This document shows positions 49,525 through 61,676 of a stretch of 64,000 nucleotides of DNA, one piece after another (within the stretch, counting starts at the first letter, position 1; each line of letters opens with the position of its first letter). The notes beneath the pieces were generated by a model, which saw only the letters and a list, made by a program, of their open reading frames with translations, did not search any database and was not told the origin of the DNA. This DNA comes from Nymphaea colorata (Eukaryota; Streptophyta; Magnoliopsida; Nymphaeales; Nymphaeaceae), in assembly GCF_008831285.2 (NCBI RefSeq), contig NC_045139.1:478204-542203 (forward strand), in the 5' to 3' direction. Position numbers and translations under genes: made by a program.

Positions 49525-51428
49525 AGCAGTAACGCAACCATGAATTTCACAATCTTCATCAAATGGATGAAGAAAGGAGATTGCCAAATAGCGTCCTGAC
49601 CTTTTAGTGACGAGATTTAACTCACCTTTCCCAACAAAAAGACAGCAGACAAAAGTTTATCTGGCTGCCATTTGGGCGATATCTCTAAAATCTAAAAACC
49701 AGAGCATCTCAAAGAAACTGAAGAACGAAACGGGAAGGCTTTTTTTTTATGCTGAACACCCTCTTCCAGATATAATGAAAGTATTTTTAGGCATGTTAGT
49801 GGTACAATCATCCAGTACTAGAACCATAAAAGTGAAAGAACAGAGATACTTTAAACTTTGCAAATCACGACAGGTTCTGACAAGCAGGAAAAAAACCAAT
49901 GTACAAAGTGATAAAAGAATTGCTGTTCCCAATTCCCATCTGCAACATGTTAATGAAAAGAACTGGCACGAAAGTTTATCTCAATCCCGCTTTCGAGTCG
50001 TGAATGTTGACACTATGAACCATGGGCCAGAAAGACATCATTTATCAGCAGAGATTTTTCATCGAATGTGCATCTCATTTTATTCATATTACAGAAATTT
50101 CACTTGTAATTTGCATAATACAGTAAATAACTTCATTCACATTTTTTGTATGACCAATCGGGACCAAAAAGTACTCAACTTAGCCAGCCCATAATGCGGC
50201 TTCTACTGCAAAACAATTAGGGGTACGCTTCATGAACTGTTCACAAGTGCTGAAACTCGAGTATTTATCTTCTATTTCACTCGACATGGCCAAAAGAACA
50301 TGGGTGGAAAATCATATTCTTAATGAACCGACTGCCTTTGACTACAGCATAATTCGGTCAAAGGAATTGGTGAACCATAAATGATGATATGGGCAGAAGT
50401 CAATTCTTTGTCGGCAATTTGGTTCATTGACTTGTTCCTAGGCCTCACGAGGTAAACCTGTACAGCTCCCGTGCTTAAAAAGCAGCAACGCAACCATGAA
50501 TTTCACAATCTTCATCAAATGGATGAAGAAAGGAGATTGCCAAATAGCGTGCTACGAGATTTAACTCACCTTTCCCAACAAAAAGACAGCAGACAAAAGT
50601 TTGTCTGGCTGCCATTTGGGCGATATCTCTAAAATCGAAAAACCAGAGCATCTCAAAGAAACTGAAGAACGAAACGGGAAGGCTTTTTTTTATGCTGAAC
50701 ACCCTCTTCCAGATATAATGAAAGTATTTTTAGGCATGTTAGTGGTACAATCATCCAGTACTAGAACCATAAAGGTGAAAGAACAGAGATACTTTAAACT
50801 TTGCAAATCACGACAGGTTCTGACAAGCAGGCAAAAAACCAATGTACAAAGTGATAAAACAATTGCTGTTCCCAATTCCCATCTGCAACTTGTTAATGAA
50901 AAGAATTAGCACGGAAGTTTATCTCAATCCCGCTTTCGAGTCGTGAATGTTGACACTATGAACCATGGACCAGAAAGACATCATTTATCAGCAGAAATTT
51001 TTCATCGAATCTGCCCCTCATTTTATTTATATTACAGAAATTTCACTTGTAATTTGCATAATACAGTAAATAACTTCATTCGCATTTTTTGTATGACCAA
51101 TCGGGACCAAAAAGAAATCAACTTAGCCAACCCATAATGCGGCTTCTACTGCAAAACAATTAGGGGTACGCTTCATGAACATGTTCACAAGTGCTGAAAC
51201 TCGAGTATTTATCTTCTATTTCACTCGACATGGCCAAAAGAACATCGGTGGAAAATCATATTCCTAATGAACCGACTGCCTTTGACTACAGCATAACTCG
51301 GTCAAACGAATTGGTGGACCATAAATGATGATATGGGCAGGAGTCAATTCTTTGTCGGCAATTTGGTTCATTGACTTGTTCCTAGGCCTCACGAGATAAA
51401 CCTGTACAGCTCCCGTGCTTAAAAAGCA
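49525..51428. repeat. about 950-bp tandem direct duplication
   Basis: Copy 1 spans 49525-50480, copy 2 spans 50481 to about 51428. Both begin AGCAG(T/C)AACGCAACC and end CAGCTCCCGTGCTTAAAA. Differences are few: copy 2 lacks CTGACCTTTTAG-type sequence near 50555, and scattered substitutions separate them. Copy 1 has a 195-codon plus-strand frame (49607-50194), but the matching frame in copy 2 is broken by a stop at about 50908 and starts differently, so it does not look protein-coding. I recognise no domain in it. Confidence 0.9.
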
Positions 51429-51429
51429 A

Positions 51430-52200
51430 AGCAGCAAAGGTTGCGTGGCTCAGTGCAACTCTTCTATTATCAGCAGTCACTCTCTTCCAATTTTGAGAAC
51501 GAAAGGGTCTTTGCCCAACCTAATTGCTTAAATATAGTACATGACTTAATGTAGGTTGACATATGTCCACTCGCTTTCAGCTTTCTGCCTCCACACAAAA
51601 CTTTCAGGCCCTTGTCAGTCCCATGGTATCCATGAGCATTCCACCTTGTCCTGCATCTCTGTTTCACACTTTAAAAGCCAAATCCAGATTGCCTTACCGA
51701 AGCTTCTTCCTATTGAAATCACACATACAGAGTACAAAAAGCTAACGTGTATGATTTTTCCTCTTGGAGTTGTTAAACAACTTCGCATCAAAATGCATGG
51801 GAAGACGGCTGTCCACACTGAGATAAAACAAAAGAAGAAGGCTGAGAGAAGTGATTCTGCTCTAGTGAAGTTCTCAACAAGACATTTATCACAGAGAATC
51901 AGAGAGAGAACATATGTAAAAGATCACAAGGCAGACTCATGGTAATGCAGCTTAGACAGAACAATTTTACCTCACCATGGTACAATAGATAGAGCTAGAA
52001 CTAAAACTAATCTCTAAAACAGGACATTAACACCCACTGCATGGAAACGGGTAAGAGAATAATACCCCCAATCCTGGAAGGGTGAATGAAGCCAAACTGC
52101 CCACTGGTCCAACTAAGCTAATAAACCATCTAAATAGAATCCAATCTTCCTCTGCAAACAGGAAGAGGAGGAAGAAGAAGAAGCACCATAATCTGCATTT
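51430..52200. other. 3' flank of the KCS gene
   Basis: No gene recognised. A 129-codon plus-strand frame at 51556-51945 has no family features. The minus-strand stretch just below the KCS stop codon is expected to be its 3' untranslated region (CTTCTTCTTCTTCCTCC-rich). Confidence 0.4.
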
Positions 52201-52229
52201 CTCATATAAATGAAGCCACCACAGTTGGC

Positions 52230-53759
52230 TTAGATCGGATACTTATGAATGCAATCCTCCCATGGATTCCCTGGAGATGGCTTCACCGTCCGCAATGCCT
52301 GCCAAACAGCACTGTTGCACTTGAAGCCGCTGCCAAAGGCGATCTGCCAAAGACGGTGGCCCTTCCGCATCCGACCCTTGGCCTCAATATAAGACAGTTC
52401 ATACCAAATTGAGCTCGAGGAAGTGTTCCCCCATCTGTGCAGAGTCATCCTTGATGCCTCGACATGGATGGGAAGCAGTTGGAGGTTCTTCTCTAGCTCA
52501 TCAATCACAGCCCTCCCACCAGCATGAATACAGAAATGTTCGAAAGCAAGCTTGAAATCTGGAATGTATGGCTTCACCTTAGCATTGAAAATCTTGTTGG
52601 CAACAAGGGTCGCAAAGAAAAGCAGTTGCTCGCTGAAGGGGAGGACGAGGGGGCCGAGAGTGGTGATGTTGGTCTTGAGTGCTCCTCCTGCTATGGCCAT
52701 GAGATCCTTCGACAACGAAACACCAACCCTCCCTGTGTCATCTTGTTCCTGGTAGACGCACCGGAATGCATTGTCATCCGAACCCCGGTGAGTCCTGACA
52801 ACATGAACTAGCCGGTACTTGGACCGCCTCCGGTCGGAGGAGCGGTTCGAGAGCAGAATGGCAGCGCCACCAACGCGGAAGAGGCAATTAGGGATGAGCA
52901 TGGACTTCCTGTTACCGAAGTACCAATTCTGAGTTATGTTCTCCATGCTTACCACGACCGCGTAGGTGTTCCGGTGAACTTGCAGAAGGTCCTTGGCGAG
53001 GTCAAGGGCGATGACACCAGCACTGCAGCCCATCCCGCCAAGATTGAAGCTTTTGATGTTTCCCCTGAGCTTATACTTGTTGATGATCATGGCAGAAAGC
53101 GAAGGCGTCGGATTGAACAGACTGCAATTCACCACCAGGATGCCAATATCCTTCGGCTTAAGAGAAGTGTTGGAGAAGAGCTTCTCAAGGGCGCCGAACA
53201 TGACCTGCTCTGCCTCCTCCCGAGCTGCCGCCATGGAGGGGCGGGCAGGGAGCAAATGCAGGGCCTCCGGGAGGTATGTTTCCTCGCCGAGGCCCGACCG
53301 CTCGAGGATCTTTCCCTGGAATTCAAGGGCCGACTCGTCAAAGTTGCCGGAGAGGCGGGAGTGCTCCATGAATCGGGGGAAGGTCACTTTCAGGTGAGAG
53401 GGAGGGGTATAGCATGCGTGGTCGACAAGGTACACAGGACGGGGGCGGGTCATGATGTACAGGGTGCAACCGAAGACGAGGAAGGCGCAGCAGGCGAGCA
53501 CGCTGACCAGATTGAATTGAAGGTGCTCCCACAGTTGCCGAGCGTCTTCGGGGTTCATCTGGGAGACTTCGAGGACGATGACCACCATAATCGGGATGAG
53601 CAGAAGGGTCAAAAGGTGAGTGACGAGATAATGATACCCCAACTTCACATACTTGAGGTTCACGGTCAGCAAGAAATCCGGTAACCGGCGAGTTTGCTGC
53701 TGCCGCTGCTGCGGGGGTGGAGCCACGGCCCCCATGTCGCCATTGCCGATGCTCCCCAT
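52230..53759 (-). CDS. KCS: 3-ketoacyl-CoA synthase (KCS), KCS4/KCS11/KCS20-like
   Basis: Condensing enzyme of the endoplasmic-reticulum fatty acid elongase: joins malonyl-CoA to a long acyl-CoA and sets the chain length of very-long-chain fatty acids for waxes, suberin, sphingolipids and storage lipids. A single exon of 509 residues, normal for the family. After a Gln/Pro-rich start comes [14 protein letters not shown], two membrane helices (about 44-64 and 84-103), [31 protein letters not shown] and [20 protein letters not shown]. The active-site Cys245 is in [10 protein letters not shown]. Catalytic His lies in [13 protein letters not shown] (His408/His412) and Asn445 in [21 protein letters not shown] follows near the end. 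An in-frame TGA lies 78-80 bp upstream with no other Met between, fixing the start. The sequence is closest in memory to Arabidopsis KCS11; the ortholog is unproven. No missing catalytic residue. Confidence 0.96.
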   Translation of the reverse strand: MGSIGNGDMGAVAPPPQQRQQQTRRLPDFLLTVNLKYVKLGYHYLVTHLLTLLLIPIMVVIVLEVSQMNPEDARQLWEHLQFNLVSVLACCAFLVFGCTLYIMTRPRPVYLVDHACYTPPSHLKVTFPRFMEHSRLSGNFDESALEFQGKILERSGLGEETYLPEALHLLPARPSMAAAREEAEQVMFGALEKLFSNTSLKPKDIGILVVNCSLFNPTPSLSAMIINKYKLRGNIKSFNLGGMGCSAGVIALDLAKDLLQVHRNTYAVVVSMENITQNWYFGNRKSMLIPNCLFRVGGAAILLSNRSSDRRRSKYRLVHVVRTHRGSDDNAFRCVYQEQDDTGRVGVSLSKDLMAIAGGALKTNITTLGPLVLPFSEQLLFFATLVANKIFNAKVKPYIPDFKLAFEHFCIHAGGRAVIDELEKNLQLLPIHVEASRMTLHRWGNTSSSSIWYELSYIEAKGRMRKGHRLWQIAFGSGFKCNSAVWQALRTVKPSPGNPWEDCIHKYPI

Positions 53760-53844
53760 TCCTTCGGAACCACCGCCGCCAGTACCACCACCAAGGCTAC
53801 CTCGAGATTGATTTAGGAGAAGGACAAGAATGAGTCACAAGTTC

Positions 53845-54634
53845 TTCTACTCGTGATTGATCTAACGGGTTTCTCCTCTAACCCGCCGACACAAAAAATA
53901 CAACCTTTTATCCCTTTCTTGCGTTACCGCCAGCGGTTTGAGTTCAACGGAATTCCTCTGCTTCCCGGTCACCTTCTTTCTAAGATAATGCTGTGCTCCC
54001 GCGATCTATAGGAAGGAGGTAGGCGCTCAAATCACGACCACCATCATCACCAATACCACCAAGGGAATATTCGACTCGAAAGGAAAACGTACATATATGT
54101 ATATGAAAAATGATTGAATCAGATGAATAGGAAAGACGGAGCCTGACTTTTTCGGCTTCAGGGTGTCAAAAGAGAAAACAGATTGAAGGGCGATGATTAA
54201 GACAAGGGGAAGTAGGAGCGGAAGCTTCTCCTTTTCCTGAACACTCAAAATCAACACAAATTAAGGAAAAAGGAATCAACCGCGAAAATGGCAGAAGCAG
54301 AAAGGGGAGGACAGAAAGAAGAAGAAGAGGCAATTTCTATGGCTGCTAAAAAAGAGGACAATGACTCAAAGCCAAAGGTCCACCACAGCCACCAAGCAGA
54401 AGTGGTGTCAGAAATGCAAACAGCGGCTGGCAAGGGATCCCTGCAGCTGCTGAATTAATGTGCAGCCATCTCTTCTCTGCATGACCACATGAGATGGAAA
54501 AAAGGGAAAGAGACGATATTATATCAATAAGCTGGATCTTCCCTCCCACTGATTCCTTCCTCCCACCCAAGAACAAAGCAATGGAGAGAAAAGAGAGAGA
54601 GAGAGAGTCCCAACCCCTCCAAGGAATCCCCAAA

Positions 54635-54684
<50 letters not shown>

Positions 54685-54800
54685 CAAGGGTTACCAAAGC
54701 AATTGCCAACCCCTAAGTCAAGGTAAAAGTAATGGCTTCCGCGGGTGGCCTATTTATTGTTGCAGAAATTTCCCCAATTGTCCACACTTTTGTGATTAAT
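53845..54800 (-). other. KCS upstream region (leader and promoter)
   Basis: No separate gene seen. It contains a (CT)n run at 54639-54680 (GA on the transcribed strand) and a minus-strand CAATAAATAGGCC near 54740-54757 that could act as a TATA element. Frames here are short and built partly from the microsatellite. Confidence 0.35.
54639..54680. repeat. (CT)n microsatellite upstream of KCS
   Basis: Uninterrupted CT run of about 42 bp. On the KCS sense strand it is a GA tract, in the expected leader/core promoter region. Confidence 0.95.
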
Positions 54801-56239
54801 TTTATAAAGGCACCCCAATTTCTCAAGTTTTGACATAGATGGTAGGTTTTTCCCAAGAACTGCAGAGCGAGGTGGAGTCATAAATTGGCAGGCAGACCGA
54901 ACCAAACGCCAGTAACGCTCTTTAGTCTTTTCTACTACAAAACGAGAAATAAACAATTCAATCTCTAGAAGATCCAGCTGCCGCTAAAAAATATTATATA
55001 AAAGGAAAACAATCAAAGTCCCGCACATGGAGGACATTAATTGCTTAATTAAGCAGATTTGGATTTTGGAAGTCTGTGAGCCGCAATCAGGAAATTTTGA
55101 GAAATTTTTATGCCCACATTTGGGTTGGCAGGGACAGGAAGGCTTTGACCGCCAGATAATTTACTCCAACTCCCTTAAATTATACCAAATTCGCAAGTGG
55201 GCTTGAACTTTTAAAAATTTAACATAGTGCCTGAACTTTAAAAGGATTCCAGTTCTCTCTACGGAGTCCAGTCCAGTTATTCAACTCAATTCTTTAAATG
55301 TGGGGGCATGAAACCAATTCAACTCATTCCTTTTTCCCCCACTAAGTAACTTGTTTTCTAGCAAGAGGGGTAAAAAATCTTGTGGTGAATTTGGTACACC
55401 TTACTTAGAATAAACTTTATATTCAAGTAACTTTAGAATCACCTTAGTTAAGTCGTCTGGAACAAATCTGACCACAAACATGCGCTCTACATGTTTGATT
55501 TGAAAATGAGAATTTTTTTTCACTTTCTAGCAGTTTGACGGCTGATTCACGTGCATGCAGTTCATATATTTTGTGGTTAAATTTTGATCAACAAAAATTT
55601 TTATAACATTTTCAAGGTGTTTAAGATTGTTGATAGAACTTCTATCGGTCCCCATCAACAAATTCATTCGGCTACAATGATCTAGAGGCCGAACCCATCT
55701 ATAAAGTTAGGTCATTAAATTTTTGACAACACCACCAAACAAGTACAAATACAGGTTTTCATTAAAGTTCACTTTCAGTCCAGTTAGAGAATCTTGGGAT
55801 GATTATTTCACTTTATGGCCCATTTTCATTCCAGCTAGACAATCTTGGGATTAAAAGCTTAGGTGGTCGTTTAGAATATAATAAAAGTTTATGTGTCCAG
55901 CTGCGAATTTGTCATAGCCCAGGGACTTTGTATGAAAAGCAAGAACCATTTGTTCTGAGCTGTTCTAAGAAGACCACAAGAGAAGAAGACCAACTAATTT
56001 TTTTTTTTTCCTTTTTTCTTTTTATATAAAAATTTTATTTTCCTCTTGTTAGATGGATTTGAGGAATTGAATCCCCTGGTCAGTTGGCAGTTGGAAGAAG
56101 CACTTGGAGATTTTCAATGAGACCCCACCTACCTTCTTTTTCTCCTCACATAAAATGGTCATCCATCTCCACAAGAAAAAAAGCAGATTGAAAGTGAAAG
56201 TTTGTTCACCAATTCACCAAATTGCTCAACTCCACATGC

Positions 56240-56240
56240 A

Positions 56241-56286
<46 letters not shown>
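56240..56286. repeat. compound (CT)n(TA)n microsatellite
   Basis: CT run then TA run. It precedes directly the direct repeat at 56286. Confidence 0.95.
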
Positions 56287-56338
56287 AACACCATAAATCA
56301 TTACACATCATGAATTGATGCCCACTATAAATCATTGG

Positions 56339-56402
<64 letters not shown>

Positions 56403-56477
56403 TAAAAAGCAGTCTATTTTGAAAAACACCATAAATCATTACTCATCATGAATTGATACCCACTATGAATCATTGGT
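56286..56477. repeat. 53-bp direct repeat flanking an (AT)n(GT)n tract
   Basis: AAACACCATAAATCATTAC ... CACTATAAATCATTGG occurs at 56286-56338 and 56424-56476 with three or four changes. Between them lies (AT)n then GTGTGTGT (56341-56402). The arrangement suggests a tandem duplication that carried or gained the microsatellite. Confidence 0.85.
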
Positions 56478-56616
56478 AATGCCCCGATAATGACTGTTTT
56501 TTGGCAAGTCATCCTACAATATTTGTAATATGTACGTATGTGTGTACAAATTATTAAAACTCTTCTCTAAGAAAATTAATGGACTTTCCAAAGCCACATG
56601 TAGACAGATACACACA

Positions 56617-56638
56617 CTATATATATATATATATATAT
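56617..56638. repeat. (AT)n microsatellite
   Basis: Short AT run after CACACACT. Confidence 0.8.
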
Positions 56639-57729
56639 TGGCCATGCCTCTCATTTCAAAAACAAAATTTTACGAGCTGTCTTTTCAAAAAGGTTAATTT
56701 AATTAAGCTTTGAAAAATAAAACTACCCAAGTGAAATATTTTGTTTGTCTAGTTGTGGCACTGAGTATGTAGTTAATCACTGATCCCTTTAGAATATAGA
56801 GTCTCTTTTATTTCAATATATGTCTAGCTAAATATATTAATGTTTAGATGTTAATTCTTTAACGCTAAAATTATAAAGAAAGCTTCGGCCGTGTTAATGC
56901 AGCTGTAACTTATTTTAATTGGTTACGTAATCTAAGCGATAAAAGCTTTGACTTCGCAGTGTGATGCAGGAAGAGCATAAGTGCAGCTATTTAAAAAAAT
57001 ATAAATTCGCATATGAAATTAAAGAACATGTTACTTCCTGATAGAGTCTTTATATTCACTAGCATGCATAATAAATTAATAGATTTTTCTTTCTTTTCAT
57101 GAGGTATTCCCGAAAACAATCCATAGATTTTTTTTTCGTCATTTTTTATAAGTCTAGTGTAGCTCGTGCACATGGACAGGCTGTGTATCTAAGAGTAGAT
57201 CTAGAAAATGAAAGAGTGACAAGTTATCCGAATTACAGAAACATTTTCCCCTCTAATGGTAGTCAAGGAGAATATTCTTCCAATAAGAAAATGCCACCTT
57301 AATAGTTTTTGAATTATTTGATTAAAAATACTCGTAATATATCTATCATGTTAAAAATGTGATCAGCATTTTCACTATCGAGTATTAATTCACATTTTTT
57401 TTTATTGTTTTTTTCTCAACCTTTTATGTGCTTTGGATGAATGTCCTTGTTTAAATGGCTGAGTGACCCTGAATAGCAAGAGTCATTATATAAAAAAAAA
57501 AAAGTAATAAATTTTAATGGTAAAAACAAAACATGGCAGGTAATAGTTATTTTCTCATGCATAAATATAAGTAAATTTTGCTTTAAAATTATACGATACA
57601 AGACTATTTTCAAGTCATCCTCACACGTGCAATTTCTTAAGAGTAGGTAGATAGAAAAACAATGTGACCGAGTAAATTCAAATTAAATTTACTTTCACAA
57701 TCATCGCTTAATTTCCGTAAAAAAAATTG

Positions 57730-57960
57730 GAAAATAAAAGCTTGTTTTGGGTGTCAAACAAACAAGCTGCTCGTGAATGCCTTGAATATCTATTTGTTTC
57801 ATGTGATCCAGAGTGCAGTTTTGTTGGGTAGTAAGAGTTAATTTGGAGATTATTCTGGGGGCATATGCCACATGCACTTGCATGGTGAGGCCCCGGCAGA
57901 GTTTCCGGACTTGTCTTTTACGCCGGCGACAATCTCATCCAATGAAATTGCGCAATATTT
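57730..57960 (+). pseudogene. possible LINE zf-RVT remnant
   Basis: One plus-strand frame gives QAARECLEYLFVSCDPE then a stop soon after. The pattern C-L-E-x-L-F-V-x-C matches the zf-RVT consensus of LINE polymerases. After a frame change, ELIWRLFWGHMPHALAW follows, as expected past the zinc finger. Strongly eroded; the call rests on motif spacing alone. Confidence 0.3.
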
Positions 57961-58172
57961 GTATGGTCACATTCAATAGTATTCATCTTTTCCTTTAGAT
58001 GATTTTCATGTTTTTCAAATAAACAATCACACTACCGATTGTAGTATATTCGGATATTATATATTCCAATATGTAACTAAGATTGTAGGCAAATTTTCAC
58101 AAGTTTTAACTGTTTTTTTTTTTTTCAAATAAAAGAAATCTTATACAATCTCACTTTTTTGGTAAAACTCGT

Positions 58173-58325
58173 CAGTTGTTTGGTATCAATAACAAATTAT
58201 TATTGTTCACTGGATCTGCTTCCAAATTAGGCGGATTTATAACATGGTGTTTCATGAATCTACTTTAAATTTTGAAGCCGATTGATTGGACAGTTAACAA
58301 TCCCTTATTGAAGTCAAACGCTTCT
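58173..58325. mobile_element. MITE-like element, GTTTGGC family, copy 3
   Basis: CAGTTGTTTGGTATCAATAA at the left, CATGAATCTACTTTAAATTT inside, and ATTGGACAGTTAACAATCCC then GTCAAACG at the right. These match 2760-2914 closely, including GGACAGTTAACAATC versus GGGCAGTTAACAATC. Confidence 0.6.
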
Positions 58326-59681
58326 TATAGATAGATAGACATGTAAACTTCACACCATGGACATCACGTTCACAATTAGGTTCGCTTATGTTGATATGGA
58401 CAAATAACAAATCATTCCGCCGCTTATGAAAGTTAATAAATAAGTGTCAACTTTTAAATAAATTTTCAAGAAGGCTGAATACTAAAAGAAAACATTAATT
58501 TTTGGGTGTCAAACGATCAAAAATACGCTCCCAACAAAAATATATTTCTTCCACCAAGGCAGTGACCATATGAGGGGCAATTTTACTATTTTATATTAAA
58601 GGTTAAGTTCAAATTTGAATAGATTGTCAAAAAGTGCTTGAAATTGCCGACAGGAAAGCATCGTATCCAGAATGGCTTGTGGCCGGTCTGGCGCTCGGCT
58701 CGGGGCGTGGTTCAGTGTCGGCCACAATGGCAACTGAAGCCCAGGCAAAACGTTGTCGTTGTGGCCGAGGAACGATGGTGTGTGCCCTTGTGGTGGATTC
58801 CTCATCGGGCTCATTTTGAAACACGGACGAAGGAGTCCGACATGTGTGGGAACCTAGAAGGCACAAGGAAACTGAATATTTTCTTTTCATGAGCAGCCCT
58901 TTGTGAATTTTTCTTAAAATCAAGCGCCTGGTTGTTAATTTTTAAAAGTTGAATGTCCAAACATTAAGCAATCTTTTGTAATAAAAAAAAAAAATTTTGT
59001 GGCATCATTTTCTTTAGCCTGGCATGAAAGAAAGAAGGGCAGCCAGGCTGTTACAAAGAACAAGGGCTATTCCTCCACAGGAAACTTTAGAGAATCTTTT
59101 CAGGCCATTGTTCTACAAGATGTATATGTGCGCCATGACAGCTCATTGTGTCCAGAGCGCGCTACCGAATATGTATGTGTATGTATGTATGTATTTTTGA
59201 ATAACACAGTAATGTGATGCTGTGTATATGGCGGCAAAAACGATGCCCCACCAAAAACAAAAATAAAAAAAGGGCAGGGCACCTGTTTTGTTTTCAGGGA
59301 AAAGTCACTGTCTAAGTGGATGATCACCGGACCTCTCTAGTTTTTATCGTTGCCAATTTCATGTGAACTCTCTATCACCTGTGTAAGAAGAAAAAAAGGG
59401 AACAACTCTTGCTCGAGCAAATAGCACGAATGATGTCATCATCAGTAGGAAGGTTAATCATAGCGGGAAATGCCCTGAATCAATGTATTCTTGATTCGTC
59501 ATTCCATCGAAAAATAATGACTAAATCTTATCGAAAACTTTATAAAATATTACACAGTCACATGTCATGCTGCAAGGTTTGTTTTGCGTTAACATCTCTC
59601 CTTGTGTAAGTCTAAGTCTAAGTTAGGTGCACCGCTTTGACGTTGAAAAGGACTTACAGCCAGTGGCCACGGAGCCAAAAA

Positions 59682-60025
59682 TATTTGGCTACGGAAAATT
59701 GTTATAGAAATTCTCATTTCTGAATGGGCACAACATATAGAAATAAGTAAATAATTGTAAGAAATCTATGTAAAATATGTAAAAATAAATAAAAATTTTA
59801 TTGCCCATGCCAGTCTCTATATGTCGCTATGCTAAGTCTCTATGTCGCTATGCTGCTGTTGTAGAAAACTAACTTTTGGCTATGGGGCACTATTATGAAA
59901 ATTCTCATTTTTGAAAGGACACAACATATATAAATAAGTAAATAATGATAATAAATTTATGTATAAATAAATAAAAATTTTGTTGCCTACGCTAAGTCTC
60001 GGTGTTGCTATGCTAGTGCTTACAG
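59682..60025. repeat. 194-bp tandem duplication
   Basis: TTGGCTACGG ... AAATTCTCATTTCTGAA ... GTCGCTATGCTGCTG from 59682 is repeated from 59876 as TTGGCTATGG ... AAATTCTCATTTTTGAA ... GTTGCTATGCTAG, with indels. Within unit 1, GTCTCTATATGTCGCTATGC is itself doubled. Confidence 0.75.
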
Positions 60026-60980
60026 CGTGTTTCGAATCTGAGATCTGCGGCTATGAAAAACATATACTAAATAGTGTTGCTGATATTGGCGTGGTGATCA
60101 TGGACGGAGTTTCTCGGTTTTTGAGTAAAAATTATGATCAGATTTGCGCTCCATTCCGTATCTAGCAATGCAATCCACGACCTCATCCTTTTAATTAATG
60201 CGTTGGGTGGACGGATGCATGATTTTGGTTAGGTCTTTTTTTATGTTTTGGGAATTTGTTTATCAATAACCAGCAGCAGACTTTATGGAAACATGTGTAC
60301 AATTGAAAGGAATTCATTTGGATCTGTTTTCTTTAACAAGAGCTTACGGTTGTACAAAAAATTATTGAATATGAAAAGTGCAACTGTGCCACTCATTCAT
60401 TTTAAAATCTTCATTAATTCTGATCCATGCATCGAATTTCCGTGATTTTTTTCTTTAATCCTCTGGAGATTTGAGTTCTCCAAGCTTATCCATGAAGTGG
60501 ACTATTTTATTTAATATCGGACGGTTGAATCTGCCTGCCCAATAAATATATTCCTATCACAATGTGACACAAGTTGCCTGGTTAATTACATACTGGTTTT
60601 GGCTTTGGGACAATGAATCTCACATTCTTTTCCCGAAAGTTTACCAAGCTTGGCTTCTTAAAATGTAGGTTCCAGAGCATTGCTTAAAATATTTACACCA
60701 AATTCGGAAGAAATATTTTACTGCTTTGACAGACTGGAACTAAGATCAAGCCAGAAATATTGTCGTTGAACTATATGTATTTAGATGCCATCTGCACACA
60801 CTTCAATGTCAGGAATCGTGCTGAGCTCGAGCTAGTGTCCAGTATGCTAACTGTTTCTCTTCGTTTATCTTGAATTAAAGATTATCTAGATCCACTTTGT
60901 TTAAGAAGTTTCTTCAACTTTAGCTTAGGCTAATTTGGATACAAGTCCATCCCCGCAAGTGTAATTGTAAGTATAGCAGG

Positions 60981-61110
60981 AGCAGAGGCACATTGTGGGC
61001 AATTTGCCCACACATACCCACATAGCTTACATATTTATCTATAATGAGTAGCTCATAGATATTTAGTTATTTGTGTGGCCTCATCGTCAGAAATTCCTGG
61101 CTCTGCCACT
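60981..61110. mobile_element. short inverted-end element with GTGGGCAATTTGCCCAC core
   Basis: Left end AGCAGAGGCACA; right end TGGCTCTGCCACT, an imperfect inverted pair. The core GTGGGCAATTTGCCCACA is shared with the segments near 12580, 14130 and 29972. About 130 bp, no coding capacity. Confidence 0.5.
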
Positions 61111-61164
61111 CAAGTAAAGCTTGTTGTTAGTAAGATCTTGGAATCACTACTAGCTTTTTATAAG

Positions 61165-61676
61165 TATGAGTGAACAATGAGTCGATGAGCTCGACTCGTG
61201 AACGATTTCGAGCCAAGTCATTTGCTTAACCAGTCGAGCACGAGTTCACAAGTCAACTCATTCAAATAATCGAGTTGGGTTCGAGCTCAACACGTTACTG
61301 TCGAGTCAAGCTCGATCCTTAATCGAGTTTGTCAAGTCTTAATTAATCGAGTCGATATATTCAAAGAGTTTATGAGTTTGTCAAGCATTAATCGAGTCGA
61401 GTTTGAGCTCAACAAGTAACGATGAATAACAATTCTATTTAAACTGAGTCGAGCTCAAGCTCAACACGTAATGATGAATATCAATTCTATTCAAACGAGT
61501 TTGTCGAACCTTAATCGAGTCAAGCTTGAACTCAGTACATAACTGCCAAGTCGAGCTCGAGTTGCTTCCGTCGAGCTATTCTCGAGCTTGACCCGAGTCA
61601 AGCTCGAGGTTTCATTGGTTGAGCTGAGCTCGAGCTGACTGAACTCGGGCTCGACTCAGCTCGTGTTCACCCTTAT
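61165..61676 (+). mobile_element. TCGA-rich non-autonomous element, GGGGTGAACA family, copy 2
   Basis: Same layout and orientation as 31037-31557: GAGTGAACAATGAGTCGA at the start, then GAGCCAAGTCATTTGCTTAA (exactly as in copy 1), several units of TTAATCGAGT/GAGCTCAACACGTAA/GATGAATATCAATTC, and CTCGTGTTCACCCTTAT at the end. The terminal repeat is more worn than in copy 1. No open frame. Confidence 0.75.

Noticed and set aside
49607-50194. A 195-codon frame in the first unit of the tandem duplication
   Set aside because: The second copy, a few percent diverged, breaks the frame with a stop and a changed start; no domain is recognised.
49525-51428. LTR pair reading of the 950-bp direct repeats
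   Set aside because: The copies abut with no internal region and do not start TG / end CA, so a simple tandem duplication fits better.
52974-53684. A 236-codon open frame on the plus strand
   Set aside because: Antisense shadow of the KCS gene, whose minus-strand frame carries every catalytic motif.
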